A DNA stretch of 64,000 bases from Paraburkholderia sp. IMGN_8 (GCF_038050405.1 NZ_CP150901.1:1922001-1986000); one strand, 5' to 3'; positions 18,568 to 29,165 are shown, counted from the stretch's first letter. Notes: generated from the sequence alone by a model not told the origin. Made by a program: numbers and translations.

Positions 18568-19485
18568 ATGTTAAATCCGCAACCGATTCCGTCATACCTT
18601 CTCCAGTCCGACGCGGTGCGCGAGCGTTTTGAGCGCCTGAAGGCACGCGAGGTGATCCTCGAGGTCCGCGACCTCGGCAAGCGCTTCGAGACGCCGCAAG
18701 GCGAATGCACGGCACTCGACGGCATCAGCTTCAAGACTCACCGGCGCGAGTTCGTCTGCGTGATTGGGCCGTCGGGCTGCGGCAAGTCGACCTTGATCCG
18801 CATTCTCGCGGGGCTCGAGATGCAGACGAGCGGCAGCGTGCTGCTCGACGGCACGCCGGTGCAGGGACCGGGCGCCGATCGCGGGATGGTGTTTCAGGGC
18901 TATACGTTGTTTCCGTGGCTGACGGTCAAGAAAAACGTCATGTTCGGTCTGAAGATGAACGGACACAGCACGATGCACGCCGAGCGCGAGGCGCTGCAAT
19001 GGCTGGAACTGGTCGGCCTGACGAAGTTTGCCGATGCTTATCCGCATCAGTTGTCCGGCGGGATGAAGCAGCGCGTGGCGATTGCGCGCGCGCTCGCGAA
19101 CCGGCCGCGTATTTTACTGATGGACGAGCCGTTTGGTGCGCTGGATGCGCAGACGCGTGCGAAGATGCAGACGCATTTGCTCGATATCTGGCGCAATATC
19201 GATGTGACTGTGCTGTTTATCACGCACGATCTGGATGAGGCGATTTTTCTGGCCGATCGTATTCTGGTGCTGAAGGCGAATCCTGGGGAGGTGCAGGAGT
19301 TGATCGAGGTGCCGGTGCCCCGTCCACGGGATTATTCTCAGGCTGTTTCTGCTGAGTTTGTGGCCACTAAGGCTCGGTTGGAGGCGTTGATTCATCCGGC
19401 TATTGGTGTCGTCGACGACGATGATGATGATAGTGTTAAGCCGCATATGGTTCGGATGACTGATGTGGCGGATAATGTTGAATGA
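18568..19485 (+). CDS. ABC transporter ATP-binding protein (nitrate/taurine type), guanidine operon
   Basis: The 305-residue ATPase has Walker [10 protein letters not shown] (67-75), the Q-loop FQGYTLFPW, signature [15 protein letters not shown], Walker [13 protein letters not shown] and the H-loop FITHDLDEA. The ATG at 18568 was preferred over a TTG two codons earlier because AAAGGA lies at the right distance. It is the last gene of the operon, and a long inverted-repeat element begins about 12 bases after its stop. The C terminus carries an unusual acidic run of six aspartates ([10 protein letters not shown]) that is not part of the nucleotide-binding fold. The codon bias of the last 250 bases drifts toward lower GC. 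Confidence 0.88.
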   Translation: MLNPQPIPSYLLQSDAVRERFERLKAREVILEVRDLGKRFETPQGECTALDGISFKTHRREFVCVIGPSGCGKSTLIRILAGLEMQTSGSVLLDGTPVQGPGADRGMVFQGYTLFPWLTVKKNVMFGLKMNGHSTMHAEREALQWLELVGLTKFADAYPHQLSGGMKQRVAIARALANRPRILLMDEPFGALDAQTRAKMQTHLLDIWRNIDVTVLFITHDLDEAIFLADRILVLKANPGEVQELIEVPVPRPRDYSQAVSAEFVATKARLEALIHPAIGVVDDDDDDSVKPHMVRMTDVADNVE

Positions 19486-19496
19486 AGGTGTTTTTT

Positions 19497-20375
19497 TGCC
19501 TTCGCGGCGCTTTATGTCTGTGTGCCTGCGGTGCTGGCCTTTCCTTGATTTCTTAGTGGTCTATTAGCGTCGCCCCTGTGCGGGGCAGGCACTTACTTTC
19601 TTTGCCGCCGCAAAGAAAGTAAGCAAAGAAAGCGGCTTCACCCCGCTAATTCTTAAGCGGGTCCCCTGGCTTGGAGGAGGCAGTGGAGCATCTGGAATCT
19701 GTGTTCTCGCACATTCAACGCTGGTGACAAGGCAGTCATACTTCCGGCGGCGCTGCGCGCGCCGCAGCGGTACTTCTCAAAACCGGTGGGGCGTGTGCGC
19801 TTGCGCATCATTCTGCCCGCTTCGCACTGCGTGCTCGCCGGAACGGTCCACAAGGAAAACCAGGGGGTTCGTTTGTGCGGGGTTGGGGCCATCGGCTTCG
19901 CCTCGGCGAGGCGCTGAATTGTGGCAGTGCGGGCCATTTCGCCGAACGAAACGCAGCCGCGAGTGACGCCAGCGGAGGAAAGGAACGCAGCCGCGAGTTA
20001 GCTAGCGCAACACAGGCAAGCCGTTACGCTTGAACAACTGCAGGCGCCGGAAGCGCCCGACGGACCCGACGGTTTTGTGAAGTACCGCTACTGCGCGCGC
20101 AGCGCCGCCGGAAGTATGACTGCCTTGTCACAAGCGCGGAATGCGCGAGAACACAGATTCCAGATGCTCCACTGCCTCCTCCAAGCCAGGGGACCCGCTT
20201 AAGGATTAGCGGTGTGAAGCCGCTTTCTTTGCTTACTTTCTTTGCGGCGGCAAAGAAAGTAAGTGCCTGCCCCGCACAGGGGCGACGCTAATAAACCACT
20301 AAGAAAACAAGGAAAGGCCAACACTGCAGGCACACAGCCAAAAAGCGCCGAGCAGGCAAACAGCACAGGGAGAAC
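19497..20375. repeat. Long inverted-repeat intergenic element, copy 1
   Basis: Two arms of roughly 290-300 bases, about 19497-19795 and 20078-20375, are inverted copies of each other. They flank an asymmetric core that contains the marker CATTCTGCCCGCTTCGCACT. Each arm contains smaller palindromes, including TTTCTTTGCCGCCGCAAAGA and CCCCTGTGCGGGG. The core marker has the same orientation as in copy 2. The right edge is followed by a degenerate second copy of the outer segment up to about 20455. No protein product is credible. It occupies nearly all of the 1 kb between the ATPase and response-regulator genes. Confidence 0.85.
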
Positions 20376-20527
20376 GTTAATAAACCAATAACAAAGCAGG
20401 GAAAGGCAACACCGCAGGCAAACAACCAATGCCGCCGCCAAAGGCAAAAAAACATTACCAGATCGTAATCCCCCTCCCCACCGCTTACCGGTATGATTAA
20501 AAAGTCAAGCAAAGCGGAGTCAACCCC

Positions 20528-21205
20528 ATGCGAATCCTGGTCATCGAGGACGAGCTGAAAACAGCGGCCTATCTGAAGAAAGGCCTGGAGGAATCCGGCT
20601 ACGCAGTCGACGTAGCGAACGACGGCCCGCAAGGCCTCATCCTCGCGCAGGAAGAGGAGTACGACGTGATCGTGCTCGACGTGATGCTGCCGGGCATGGA
20701 CGGCTGGACCATCGTCAAAACCCTGCGCAGCACGCGCACAACCCCGGTGCTGTTCCTGACCGCCCGCGACGACGTCGACGACCGCGTCCGCGGTCTGGAG
20801 CTCGGGGCAGACGACTATCTGGTCAAACCCTTCGCATTCGTCGAATTGCTGGCGCGCGTGCGCACGCTTGCGCGCCGTGGACCGCCGCGCGAGAGCGAGC
20901 TGATCAAGGTAGGCGACCTGGAAATGGACGTCAATCGCCGGCGTGTGAAACGCGGTGGCATACGCATCGATCTCACGCCGCGCGAGTTCTCACTGCTGCA
21001 ATTGCTCGCGCGCCGTCAAGGCGAAGTGCTGAGCCGCACGCAAATTGCCTCCTATGTCTGGGATATGAATTTCGACAGCGACACCAATGTCGTCGAAGTC
21101 GCGATCCGCCGGCTGCGCACCAAGATCGACGACAATTTTCCCGTCAAGCTGATCCACACGGTGCGCGGCGTCGGCTATGTGCTCGAACTGAAGGCCACCG
21201 CTTGA
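20528..21205 (+). CDS. OmpR/CusR-like response regulator
   Basis: The 225-residue regulator has a receiver domain with acidic pocket Glu7-Asp8, phosphorylation site Asp51 ([11 protein letters not shown]) and Lys100 ([10 protein letters not shown]). An OmpR-type winged helix follows at about residues 130-222. The closest recognisable relatives are the heavy-metal group CusR/CzcR/IrlR. The stop overlaps the kinase start (TGATG). The pair converges on an RND efflux operon, which it probably controls, as in many cus/czc-type loci. The signal is unknown. Confidence 0.9.
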   Translation: MRILVIEDELKTAAYLKKGLEESGYAVDVANDGPQGLILAQEEEYDVIVLDVMLPGMDGWTIVKTLRSTRTTPVLFLTARDDVDDRVRGLELGADDYLVKPFAFVELLARVRTLARRGPPRESELIKVGDLEMDVNRRRVKRGGIRIDLTPREFSLLQLLARRQGEVLSRTQIASYVWDMNFDSDTNVVEVAIRRLRTKIDDNFPVKLIHTVRGVGYVLELKATA

Positions 21206-22770
21206 TGCGCAGCCGCTCGCTCGCCGCGACGCTCGCGTTTGCATTCGGCGCCACCACGCTCGCCGTCTTCGTTCTGGTCGGCAGTTTTCTGTATCTCGCG
21301 CTGGAACGGCAGATCAAGGCGCAAGACGATCTCGACATCGTGCTCGCCGCCCGTCATGCACGACGGCTTGCACAGGAACTCGACACGTCGAAGGGGATTC
21401 GCAAGCACAGCGACCGTCTGACCAGCATCGTGTTCGGCAATGAAGCGATGTCGATGGAAGTCTTCGATCCCGACGGACGCCAGGTGCTCGGACACAACCT
21501 CGCCAACACCTTCGCCGCGCCGGCCGGCGCCAATGATGCCCGTAACGCAAGTGCAGCCGGCGCAGCCAGTGAGGCGCATGAGGCCGCAGCCAGCGACCCC
21601 AATGAAGCCAGCGAGGCCAGTGAAGCAAGTGAAGCCAGCGGCGTCGCGACCACCGCCGCCTTGCCGCAGTTGACGCGCATTCCCGCTTCAGCGCGCATCA
21701 CCGAGACCGCCATCGCCGACTGGAGCGGCCGCAACGGCGCGCCGATCCGCGGCATCCTGACTGACGCGAGGTTGCGCGACGGCGAAGTGGCCAGCGTGCT
21801 GGTGGCGCGCAACATGAGCGACCGCTGGCTGATGCTCGATCGCTATCGCGACAAGCTGCACATGGCAGGCGCCGCTGGCGCGATTCTCGCGATGCTATTG
21901 AGCTATCTGCTGATTCGCGCAGCATTGCGGCCGGTGCGCGATATCGCGGCGAGCGCAAGCCGCGTCACGGTCAATCGTCTGAATACGCGGATTGCCGTAG
22001 CGCGCGTGCCGCGTGAACTCGAAGCGCTGGTGGTGTCCTTGAATGCAATGCTCGAGCGCGTGGAGCAGGGCTTTCAACGTCTGTCGCGTTTCACCGCCGA
22101 CCTCGCACACGATATGCGCACGCCGCTCAGCAACATGCGCGGCACCGCCGAAGTGGCGCTCGCCCGGCCTCGTTCCTCGGACGAATACGAGGCGCTACTG
22201 GCGTCGAATCTGGAGGAATGCGACCGGCTGTCGCGAATGATCGAAAACGTGCTGTTCCTCGCGCGCGCGGAGCATCCGCAGTTCGTCAAACACATGCGCG
22301 AGTTCGACGCCGGACAGGAATTGACGCACATTGCCGAGTACTTCGAAGGTATCGCCGAAGATGCGAGCGTCAGCTTGCGCGTCACCGGCGCCGCCATGCT
22401 GACGGCCGACCTGGAGCTGTTTCGCCGCGCCGTCAGCAATCTGCTCGCCAACGCAATTCGTTACACACCGCATGGCGGCGAGATCGTGCTCGACGCCACT
22501 GCGTCCGGCGACGAGGTGCGCGTGACCGTGTCCAACCAGGGGCAGCCGATCGCTCACGAGCATCTTGAACGGATTTTCGACCGTTTTTATCGTATCGACC
22601 CGTCGCGCAGTTCACTGCCGTCTTCCGGCTTATCGCAAGGGTCCACGGGCTCCACGGGCCTCGGCCTCGCCATCGTGCGCACGATCATGGAGCTGCATGG
22701 CGGCTCGGTGCATGCCGAAAGCGACACGCAGAGCACGCGTTTCATTCTCACGTTCCGGCGGGTTGAGTGA
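21205..22770 (+). CDS. Sensor histidine kinase of the CusS/heavy-metal type
   Basis: The 521-residue kinase has two membrane segments, near residues 10-30 and 225-245, that enclose a periplasmic domain. HAMP, dimerisation (His302 in LAHDMRTPLSN) and ATPase domains follow, with an N-box NLLANAIRYTPHG and G-box GSTGLGLAI. Most of the periplasmic domain is ordinary, but about residues 112-150 are a low-complexity Ala-Ser-Glu run made by 9-base repeats (near 21570-21650), which is unusual for this family. Its last 23 bases overlap the end of the outer-membrane efflux gene on the opposite strand. Confidence 0.9.
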   Translation: MRSRSLAATLAFAFGATTLAVFVLVGSFLYLALERQIKAQDDLDIVLAARHARRLAQELDTSKGIRKHSDRLTSIVFGNEAMSMEVFDPDGRQVLGHNLANTFAAPAGANDARNASAAGAASEAHEAAASDPNEASEASEASEASGVATTAALPQLTRIPASARITETAIADWSGRNGAPIRGILTDARLRDGEVASVLVARNMSDRWLMLDRYRDKLHMAGAAGAILAMLLSYLLIRAALRPVRDIAASASRVTVNRLNTRIAVARVPRELEALVVSLNAMLERVEQGFQRLSRFTADLAHDMRTPLSNMRGTAEVALARPRSSDEYEALLASNLEECDRLSRMIENVLFLARAEHPQFVKHMREFDAGQELTHIAEYFEGIAEDASVSLRVTGAAMLTADLELFRRAVSNLLANAIRYTPHGGEIVLDATASGDEVRVTVSNQGQPIAHEHLERIFDRFYRIDPSRSSLPSSGLSQGSTGSTGLGLAIVRTIMELHGGSVHAESDTQSTRFILTFRRVE

Positions 22771-24412
22771 CTGCCTGAGTGGCGGATTTTGCAGCAAACG
22801 TGGTGATGGGTTCGGCAGCGGAAGTGCTGGCAGGTCCAGTAACGGATGCCGCAGCGGCGACTTCCGGCGCTGACGCGCTATCGCCCTGGCCGTGCCACGT
22901 GCCGCCCAACGCCTTCAGCAACAACACACTCGACTCCAACTGGCGCGCGGCAATCTGATCCGCGGTGCGCTGGTTCGTCAACGCGATCGTCTGCGCGGTG
23001 ACCACGTCGAGATAGCTGACCGCGCCGGCTTTGAAGCGGTTGGTCGTCAGTCGCAATGACAGGTCTGCGGCCGTCGTCGCGCGCTGCTGGCTGGCGGCTT
23101 CGTCGGCGAGCGAATGCAACGCGGACAGATTGTCTTCAACCTGCTGGAACGCCACCAGTACCGTTTGCCGGTAGTCGGCGACCGTACCGTCGTATTGTGC
23201 CGTCGCGCCATGCAGGGCGGCGGTACGCTTGCCGCCGTCGAATATCGTGCCGACGAGTTGCGACCCAAGCGACCAGAACAGACTCGGCGCGGTTAGCCAC
23301 GGCGCGAAGAACGTGCTCTCCAGCCCGGTGCTGGCCGACAGCACCAGGTCCGGGAAAAACGCCGCGTGCGCCACGCCGATCTGCGCGTTCGCCGACGCCA
23401 CGCGCCGCTCGGCGGCGGCGATGTCGGGCCGCCGTTCGAGCAGTTGCGACGGCAATCCGACCGGAATCGGCGGCGCGGTCAGCGAGGAGCCGTTCGGCGG
23501 CAGCGTGAAGCTCGACGCGGGCTCGCCGATCAAGGTCGCGATCGCATGCTGCATTTGCGCGCGCGTCACGTCGATGTCCGTGTCCTGGGTGCGCGTCGCT
23601 TCGAGTTGCGTGGTGGCCTGGGCGACCGCTGATGCATCGATCGCACCGTTTTTCAGTTGCTGCTGCAGCAGTTGCAGCGCGGTGGCGTACGCGGTCACGC
23701 TATCGTCGAGCAACTTCTTCTGCGTGTCGAGCGAGCGTAGCGCGAAATAGTCGACGGCCAGATCGGCGCTCATCGACAGCCGCACGGCTTCGAGGTCCGC
23801 TTCGCTTGCCTGGGCGTCGGCCTGCGCGCCGACCACGCTGTCGTGCACCCGGCCGAACAGATCGGGCTCCCAGCTCGCCGACACGCCGGCCGAATAGTCG
23901 GGGATGGTCTTGCCCGCGAGCGCACGGTCCACGAGGTTCTGCGAGGTTCTTGAGCGATTTTGCGCGAGACCGGCAGTGACGGTCGGGAACAATCCGGAGC
24001 GCTGATAGTCGACCATCGAACGCGCTTGCTGGACCTGCGCGACCGCTTTACGCACGGTCTGATTCGAGACGTCGATACGCGCTTCGAGTTGATTGAGCAC
24101 AGGGTCGTTGAAAATAGTCCACCATGGGCCGCGTGGCGCCGCGTCGGCGGGCGCGGCCTGCGTCCAGCCGGCTGCGGCGCCTGCGTATTGCGCGGGAATC
24201 TCGGTTGTGGGCCGCCGGTAAGGCGGCAGCGTCGAGCACGCGCTCAGTAATGCACCGATCAGCGTGACGGCAAGCGCACGGCGAGATAGCAGGCACCAAC
24301 GCAGGCGCAAGCGCAGCAGCATGCGCAAGCTCAATCGCGGCCGCAAGCGCAGGCCCAAGCGCGGACTCGATAAACGGCGAATCGACGTGCGTGGCAATTT
24401 CATCTGAAACAT
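22748..24412 (-). CDS. RND efflux outer-membrane factor (NodT/OprM family lipoprotein)
   Basis: The 554-residue protein forms the outer-membrane channel of a tripartite pump. It has a lipoprotein signal with lipobox LLSAC (cysteine near residue 59) and two OEP repeats of long helices. The first 45 residues are very rich in Arg and Leu, so the true start may be the internal Met of MLLRLRLRW. The ATG at 24412 has an AAAGGA site. The C terminus carries a low-complexity Ala/Thr/Ser tail. It is the third gene of the pump operon, after the permease and adaptor. Confidence 0.87.
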   Translation of the reverse strand: MFQMKLPRTSIRRLSSPRLGLRLRPRLSLRMLLRLRLRWCLLSRRALAVTLIGALLSACSTLPPYRRPTTEIPAQYAGAAAGWTQAAPADAAPRGPWWTIFNDPVLNQLEARIDVSNQTVRKAVAQVQQARSMVDYQRSGLFPTVTAGLAQNRSRTSQNLVDRALAGKTIPDYSAGVSASWEPDLFGRVHDSVVGAQADAQASEADLEAVRLSMSADLAVDYFALRSLDTQKKLLDDSVTAYATALQLLQQQLKNGAIDASAVAQATTQLEATRTQDTDIDVTRAQMQHAIATLIGEPASSFTLPPNGSSLTAPPIPVGLPSQLLERRPDIAAAERRVASANAQIGVAHAAFFPDLVLSASTGLESTFFAPWLTAPSLFWSLGSQLVGTIFDGGKRTAALHGATAQYDGTVADYRQTVLVAFQQVEDNLSALHSLADEAASQQRATTAADLSLRLTTNRFKAGAVSYLDVVTAQTIALTNQRTADQIAARQLESSVLLLKALGGTWHGQGDSASAPEVAAAASVTGPASTSAAEPITTFAAKSATQAVTQPAGT

Positions 24413-24438
24413 CGGCAGATCCTTTCGAAGACGGGCGC

Positions 24439-25716
24439 TCAGCTATGCGTTGCCGGGATGATCTGGACGGCTTGTCCGGCGCTCAGCGAATCGCCCGGGT
24501 TGTCGATTACCCGGTCGGTTGCCGCGAGACCCGTGGTGATTTCCACATGCGTGCCGAAATCGCGGCCGATGTGAACCGTCTTCAGCGCCGCCTTGCCGTT
24601 CCTGTCGACCACGGCGACCGTCACGCCGTCGGCGCGGAACAGCAGCGCACTGACCGGCAAATCGAGCGCGGGCGACGACGATTGCAACTGCAGATGCACC
24701 TGCGCGTAAGCGCCGGGCATCAACGCGCCATCCTTGTTATCGACGTCGACTTCGACCCGCAACGTGCGGCTCGCGGGGTCGATCGCGCCAGTGCTGCGCG
24801 CCACCTTCGCGGCGATATGCCGGCCCGGATACTGCTGGGCCGTCAGATACACGCCGGTGTCGGGCGTGACGTAGGGCGCGTCGTTTTGCGGCACATCGAC
24901 AAAAACGCGCAGCACGCCGGTCTGCTGGATGTGAAACAGCTCGCCCGACATGCCGGCCGTGCCGGGCGTGCCGCCCGCCGTCACCAGTGCGCCGACGTCG
25001 ACGTTGCGGGCGGTGATGACACCGTCGAACGGCGCGGTGATCTTCTCGTACGAAACCAGTTCGGCCAGATGCGCGACGTTGGCCTGTGCCGACGCCAGCA
25101 TCGCGCGCCGTGCTTCCATATCGCTGACCTTGGTATCTGCGTCCTGCTGCGCGACCGATTGTGTTTTCAGCATCTCCTGCCAGCGCTGTGCGGTGGTCTT
25201 TGCGAAGTCGTAGTTGGCCTGCGCGGTCGCTTCGTCGGCGCGGGCCTGGCGTAGCTGCGCGTCGAGTTCGGGGGCTTCGATGGTGGCGAGCGTCTGCCCG
25301 CTTTTAACCTGGGCGCCGATATCGGTGTTCCAGTGAGCCAGATAGCCGCTCGTGCGTGCGTAGATCGACGCTTCCGCGAACGGCGTCACCGCGCCGGGCA
25401 GCAGCAGTTCGTGGACCGACGGCGCGGCGCGCGGCGTGATCACCGCAACGTTGACGACGCTTTGCGCTGCCGTCTGCTGCGTCAGCGCGGCGCTCGCGTG
25501 CAAACGCGGCACAATGCCGACGATCAGCAAGGCAGCGGCAAGTCCGCCCAACGCGAGCGGCCACAGACGGCGGCGCGGTTTTGGGCCTGCCTCTGCGGCG
25601 GGCGTGGACGCGGATGCAGCAGTGTCGGCGTGCGTGGTTGTTGCAGCATCGCTCATTGGCCGATCGGACTGAGCCGACCGATCGGACCGTACGGGCGGAA
25701 GGGATGAATCGTTCAT
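24439..25716 (-). CDS. RND efflux periplasmic adaptor (MFP/HlyD family)
   Basis: The 425-residue adaptor has a cytoplasmic leader rich in Ser/Asp/Thr, one membrane anchor near residues 47-67, and then barrel-sandwich, coiled-coil and beta-barrel domains of the MexA/AcrA type. The lipoyl-half motif TSGYLAHWNTDIGAQVKSGQ lies near residue 120. The ATG at 25716, 20 bases after the permease stop, was chosen over an upstream extension that would overlap the permease gene. It links the permease to the outer-membrane channel. Confidence 0.9.
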   Translation of the reverse strand: MNDSSLPPVRSDRSAQSDRPMSDAATTTHADTAASASTPAAEAGPKPRRRLWPLALGGLAAALLIVGIVPRLHASAALTQQTAAQSVVNVAVITPRAAPSVHELLLPGAVTPFAEASIYARTSGYLAHWNTDIGAQVKSGQTLATIEAPELDAQLRQARADEATAQANYDFAKTTAQRWQEMLKTQSVAQQDADTKVSDMEARRAMLASAQANVAHLAELVSYEKITAPFDGVITARNVDVGALVTAGGTPGTAGMSGELFHIQQTGVLRVFVDVPQNDAPYVTPDTGVYLTAQQYPGRHIAAKVARSTGAIDPASRTLRVEVDVDNKDGALMPGAYAQVHLQLQSSSPALDLPVSALLFRADGVTVAVVDRNGKAALKTVHIGRDFGTHVEITTGLAATDRVIDNPGDSLSAGQAVQIIPATHS

Positions 25717-25735
25717 GGGAAGGGTCTCGTCGGAA

Positions 25736-28700
25736 TCAATGTGTGCGGGTGGGTACGCCGGATTCTTGCGTGTCTTGTCGAGCCGCGCGGCGTTTGTCGA
25801 GCCACGCATGCACCGTCCCGTAGATGACCGGCACGAACAGCAAGGTCGAGACCGTGCCGAGCGCGAGGCCGCCGATCACCGCCCGCCCGAGCGGGGCGTT
25901 CTGTTCGCCGCCGTCGCCGAGGCCGAGCGCCATCGGCAGCATGCCGATCAGCATCGCGAGTGCGGTCATCAGCACCGGACGGAAGCGGCTGAAGCCGGCT
26001 TCGAGCGCCGCCTGCAACGGCGGCTTGCCGCCGTGATGCAGTTCGCGCGCGGTGTTGATCACGAGAATGCTGTTGGCCGTCGCGATGCCGATACACAGAA
26101 TGGTGCCGGTCAGCGCTGGTACGCTCAGGCGTGTGCCGGTGCTGAACAGCATCCACGCGATGCCCGCGAGCGAGCCCGGCAAGCCGCTGATGATGATGAA
26201 CGGATCGAGCCACGACTGGAAGTTGACGACCATCAGCAGGTAGACGAGGGCGATCGCGAACACGAGGCCGCTCGCGAGGCCTGTGAATGAGTCGTGCATC
26301 GCCTGCACCTGGCCGCGTACGACGATCGATGCACCCGGTGGCAACTGCGGCCGGATCTGATCGACGAGCCGGGTCACGTCGGCCGCTACGCCGCCGAGGT
26401 CGCGCCCCTGAGCCGACGCGAAAATGTCCAGCACAGGCTGCACGTTGTAGTGCGACACGACCGCCTGCTGGGTGCCGCGCGACAGCGAACTCAGCGCGCC
26501 GAGCAGGTTCTGCGGGGCAGGGCCGTTGGGATTGGCCGCTGCCGTCGCGATGCCGCCGGCCGTGCCCGCGCCGCCGGTCTGCGCGACCGGAATGTTGGCC
26601 AGTGCCTGAAGCGAGTTGATATCGTACTGAGGCATCATCGACATCAGCGGATAGCTGACGCCGTTCTTCGGGTCGAGCCAGAAATTCGGCGACGTCTGCG
26701 AACTGCCGGACAACGCGATCAGCAGATTTTGCGACACATCGCGTTGCAGCAACCCGGCCTGAATCGCTCTCGTGCGGTCGACGTTCACGTTGATCGCCGG
26801 TGCGTCGCCCGGTTGCTGGATGCGCGCGTCCACAAGGCCGCGCACGCCGCGCAATTGCGTGAGCAAACGGTTCGCGACGACGCGGTTGGCATCGAGCTTG
26901 TTGCCGACGATCTGGATATCGATCGGCGCGGGGAGGCCGAAGTTGAGAATCTGGCTGACGATGTCGGCCGGCAGGAACGCAAAGGTGACACCGGGGAACG
27001 CCTGGGCGAGCGTCGTACGCAGCGTTGCCACGTATTGCGCGGTGGGTTTGTGGTTGGCCGCGAGCGTGATCATCACATCCGCATCTTCGGGGCCGATCGG
27101 GTCCGACGAGTCGTAGGTCAGATTGATGCCGCTCACCGGCACGCCGATGTTGTCCAGCATCGCCGCCAGCTCCTGCTTCGGGATCACGCTGCGCACGCGG
27201 GCTTCGACTTCATCGGTGATACGTGCCGTGTCTTCGATACGTGTGCCGGTCGGCGCGCGCAGATGCAGGCGGATTTCGCCGGTATCGACGGCCGGGAAAA
27301 AGTCGCTGCCGGCAAACGGCACCAGCGCGAGCGAGCCGATGCACAGAAGCAGGAAGATCACGATGAAACGGCGCGGCCTCGCGATCGCCGAGCCCAGCAC
27401 GCCGCGATACCGTTCGCGCAACCGTTCGAAGCGATGCTCGAAACCCGCCTGGAAGCGGATCAGGCGGGCAAGCGGACCGTTGCCCGTGACCGGTGCCTTG
27501 CTGCGCGCGCGCATCAGGTACATCGCGAGCGTCGGGACCAGCGTGCGCGAGAAGAAGTACGACGCGCACATCGCGAACACCACGGCCTCCGCGAGCGGCA
27601 CGAACAGATAGCGCGCGACGCCGGACAGCAGGAACATCGGCACGAACACGATGCAGATCGACAGCGTCGACACGAAAGTCGGCACCGCGATTTCGCCGGA
27701 GCCGATCAGAATCGCATCCTGCAGCGACTCGCCGTTCTCCAGATGGTGCGTGATGTTTTCGATCGCGACGGTGGCGTCGTCGACGAGAATGCCCACGGCG
27801 AGCGCAAGCCCGCCGAGCGTCATGATGTTGATGGTCTGGCCCAGCGCCGCGAGTGCGATCAGCGAGGTCAGCACCGCGAGCGGAATCGATACCGCGATGA
27901 TCAGCGTAGCGCGCCAGCTGCCGAGAAACAGCAGGATCATCAAGGCGGTCAGGCAAGCGGCGATCAGCGCTTCGCGCGCCACGCCCACGACCGCGGACTT
28001 CACGAACACGGATTGATCGGACAACGCAGTGATGTGCAGCGCGCTGGGCAAGCCGGCGGCGATATGCGGCAGCATCGCCTTGACCTGCTGGATGATGGTC
28101 AGCGTCGACGTGCTGCCGGATTTCTCGACGGTCAGGAGCGCCGCGCGCTTGCCGTCGCTGCGCACGATATTGGTTTGCGGCGCGTAGCCGTCGCGTACAT
28201 GGGCGACATCGCGCACATACACCACGCCGCCGGCCACGGTCTTGATCGGCAGATCGTTCAGCGCGGCGACGGTGTCCGTGCTGCCGTTCATCTGCACGTT
28301 GTATTCCTTCGTGCCGATTTTCGCGGTGCCGCCCGGCAGAATCAGGTTCTGTGCGTTGACGGCATTGACCACGTCGAGCGGGGAGAGGCCCTTTGCCTGC
28401 AACGCACGCGGATCGATGTCGACCATGATCTGCCGCACCTTGCCGCCGAACGGCAACGGCACTGACGCGCCCTGGACCGTCGCCAGTTGCGTGCGGATCT
28501 GGCTGTTGCCGAGGTCGTAGAGCTGCTGCTCGGACAGCGTGTCGCTCGAGAGTCCCAGTTGCAGGATCGGCACTGTCGACGCGTTGTACGTAATGATGTT
28601 CGGCGGCAGCGTGCCGGGCGGCAACACGCGCAGAATCGACGCCGAATTGGAGGCCGCCTCGGCAATCGCGCGGTTGATGTCCGCGCCCGGGTGGAAAAAG

Positions 28701-28981
28701 ATCTTCACGACCGACACGCCGTTCAGCGATTGCGATTCGATGTGCTCGATATCGTCGACATCGGAGGTGAGCGCGCGCTCGTAATTCGACGTGATGCGAT
28801 TGGCCATGTCCTGCGCGGAGAAGCCGTTATACGACCAGACGATGCTGACCACCGGAATGTCGATGTTCGGAAAGATATCGGTCGGCGTACGCAGTATCGC
28901 GAGCGGGCCGACGATAAAGATCAGCACCGCGAGAACCACGAACGTATACGGGCGGCGCAGCGCGAGCTTGACAATCCACAT
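25736..28981 (-). CDS. RND multidrug/metabolite efflux permease (HAE-1 family)
   Basis: The 1081-residue inner-membrane pump has the duplicated RND layout: a first transmembrane helix (residues 10-30), a large periplasmic loop, six helices, a second loop and six more helices. It is driven by proton entry. The segment GGLALAVGILVDDATVAIEN holds the paired acidic residues of helix 4 near residue 405. A Gly/Ala-rich insertion GGAGTAGGIATAAANP lies in the second periplasmic loop. The three methionines of copper-type CusA pumps were not looked for in an alignment, so the substrate is open. It is the first gene of the operon and starts near a divergent DUF4148 gene. Confidence 0.92.
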   Translation of the reverse strand: MWIVKLALRRPYTFVVLAVLIFIVGPLAILRTPTDIFPNIDIPVVSIVWSYNGFSAQDMANRITSNYERALTSDVDDIEHIESQSLNGVSVVKIFFHPGADINRAIAEAASNSASILRVLPPGTLPPNIITYNASTVPILQLGLSSDTLSEQQLYDLGNSQIRTQLATVQGASVPLPFGGKVRQIMVDIDPRALQAKGLSPLDVVNAVNAQNLILPGGTAKIGTKEYNVQMNGSTDTVAALNDLPIKTVAGGVVYVRDVAHVRDGYAPQTNIVRSDGKRAALLTVEKSGSTSTLTIIQQVKAMLPHIAAGLPSALHITALSDQSVFVKSAVVGVAREALIAACLTALMILLFLGSWRATLIIAVSIPLAVLTSLIALAALGQTINIMTLGGLALAVGILVDDATVAIENITHHLENGESLQDAILIGSGEIAVPTFVSTLSICIVFVPMFLLSGVARYLFVPLAEAVVFAMCASYFFSRTLVPTLAMYLMRARSKAPVTGNGPLARLIRFQAGFEHRFERLRERYRGVLGSAIARPRRFIVIFLLLCIGSLALVPFAGSDFFPAVDTGEIRLHLRAPTGTRIEDTARITDEVEARVRSVIPKQELAAMLDNIGVPVSGINLTYDSSDPIGPEDADVMITLAANHKPTAQYVATLRTTLAQAFPGVTFAFLPADIVSQILNFGLPAPIDIQIVGNKLDANRVVANRLLTQLRGVRGLVDARIQQPGDAPAINVNVDRTRAIQAGLLQRDVSQNLLIALSGSSQTSPNFWLDPKNGVSYPLMSMMPQYDINSLQALANIPVAQTGGAGTAGGIATAAANPNGPAPQNLLGALSSLSRGTQQAVVSHYNVQPVLDIFASAQGRDLGGVAADVTRLVDQIRPQLPPGASIVVRGQVQAMHDSFTGLASGLVFAIALVYLLMVVNFQSWLDPFIIISGLPGSLAGIAWMLFSTGTRLSVPALTGTILCIGIATANSILVINTARELHHGGKPPLQAALEAGFSRFRPVLMTALAMLIGMLPMALGLGDGGEQNAPLGRAVIGGLALGTVSTLLFVPVIYGTVHAWLDKRRAARQDTQESGVPTRTH

Positions 28982-29114
28982 GACGGATTCCTGAAAAGAT
29001 GCAGAGAGAAGTGGCCGTCTTCGACGTAATGAGCGGCGCGTGATACGAGCTTCGTTAGGGTAGGAGTGTGGGTGATGGGGCCTTACCGGCTACGGTCTGC
29101 TAGATTACAAGTCT

Positions 29115-29165
29115 GTTATCTGCGCGAGGATTGAAGCGCAGCGCGCGGGTGGATGTGTAGATAAC
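29115..29165. promoter_or_regulatory. Inverted repeat GTTATCT/AGATAAC in the efflux promoter region
   Basis: GTTATCT (29115-29121) and AGATAAC (29159-29165) are perfect complements separated by 37 bases. They lie in the 282-base gap between the efflux operon and the DUF4148 gene. This could be a regulator site, but OmpR-type regulators usually bind direct repeats, so the link to the nearby response regulator is weak. Confidence 0.25.

Noticed and set aside
19653-20632. Short open frames in the repeat elements, several starting MTRQSYFRRR
   Set aside because: The same peptide pieces recur in both orientations in all three elements because the DNA arms are repeated. There is no ribosome-binding site or family. 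They are shadows of the repeats.
26294-28465. 723-codon open frame on the plus strand opposite the RND permease
   Set aside because: Its product is dominated by Arg, Gln and His with no domain. The RND permease on the other strand has clear family motifs.
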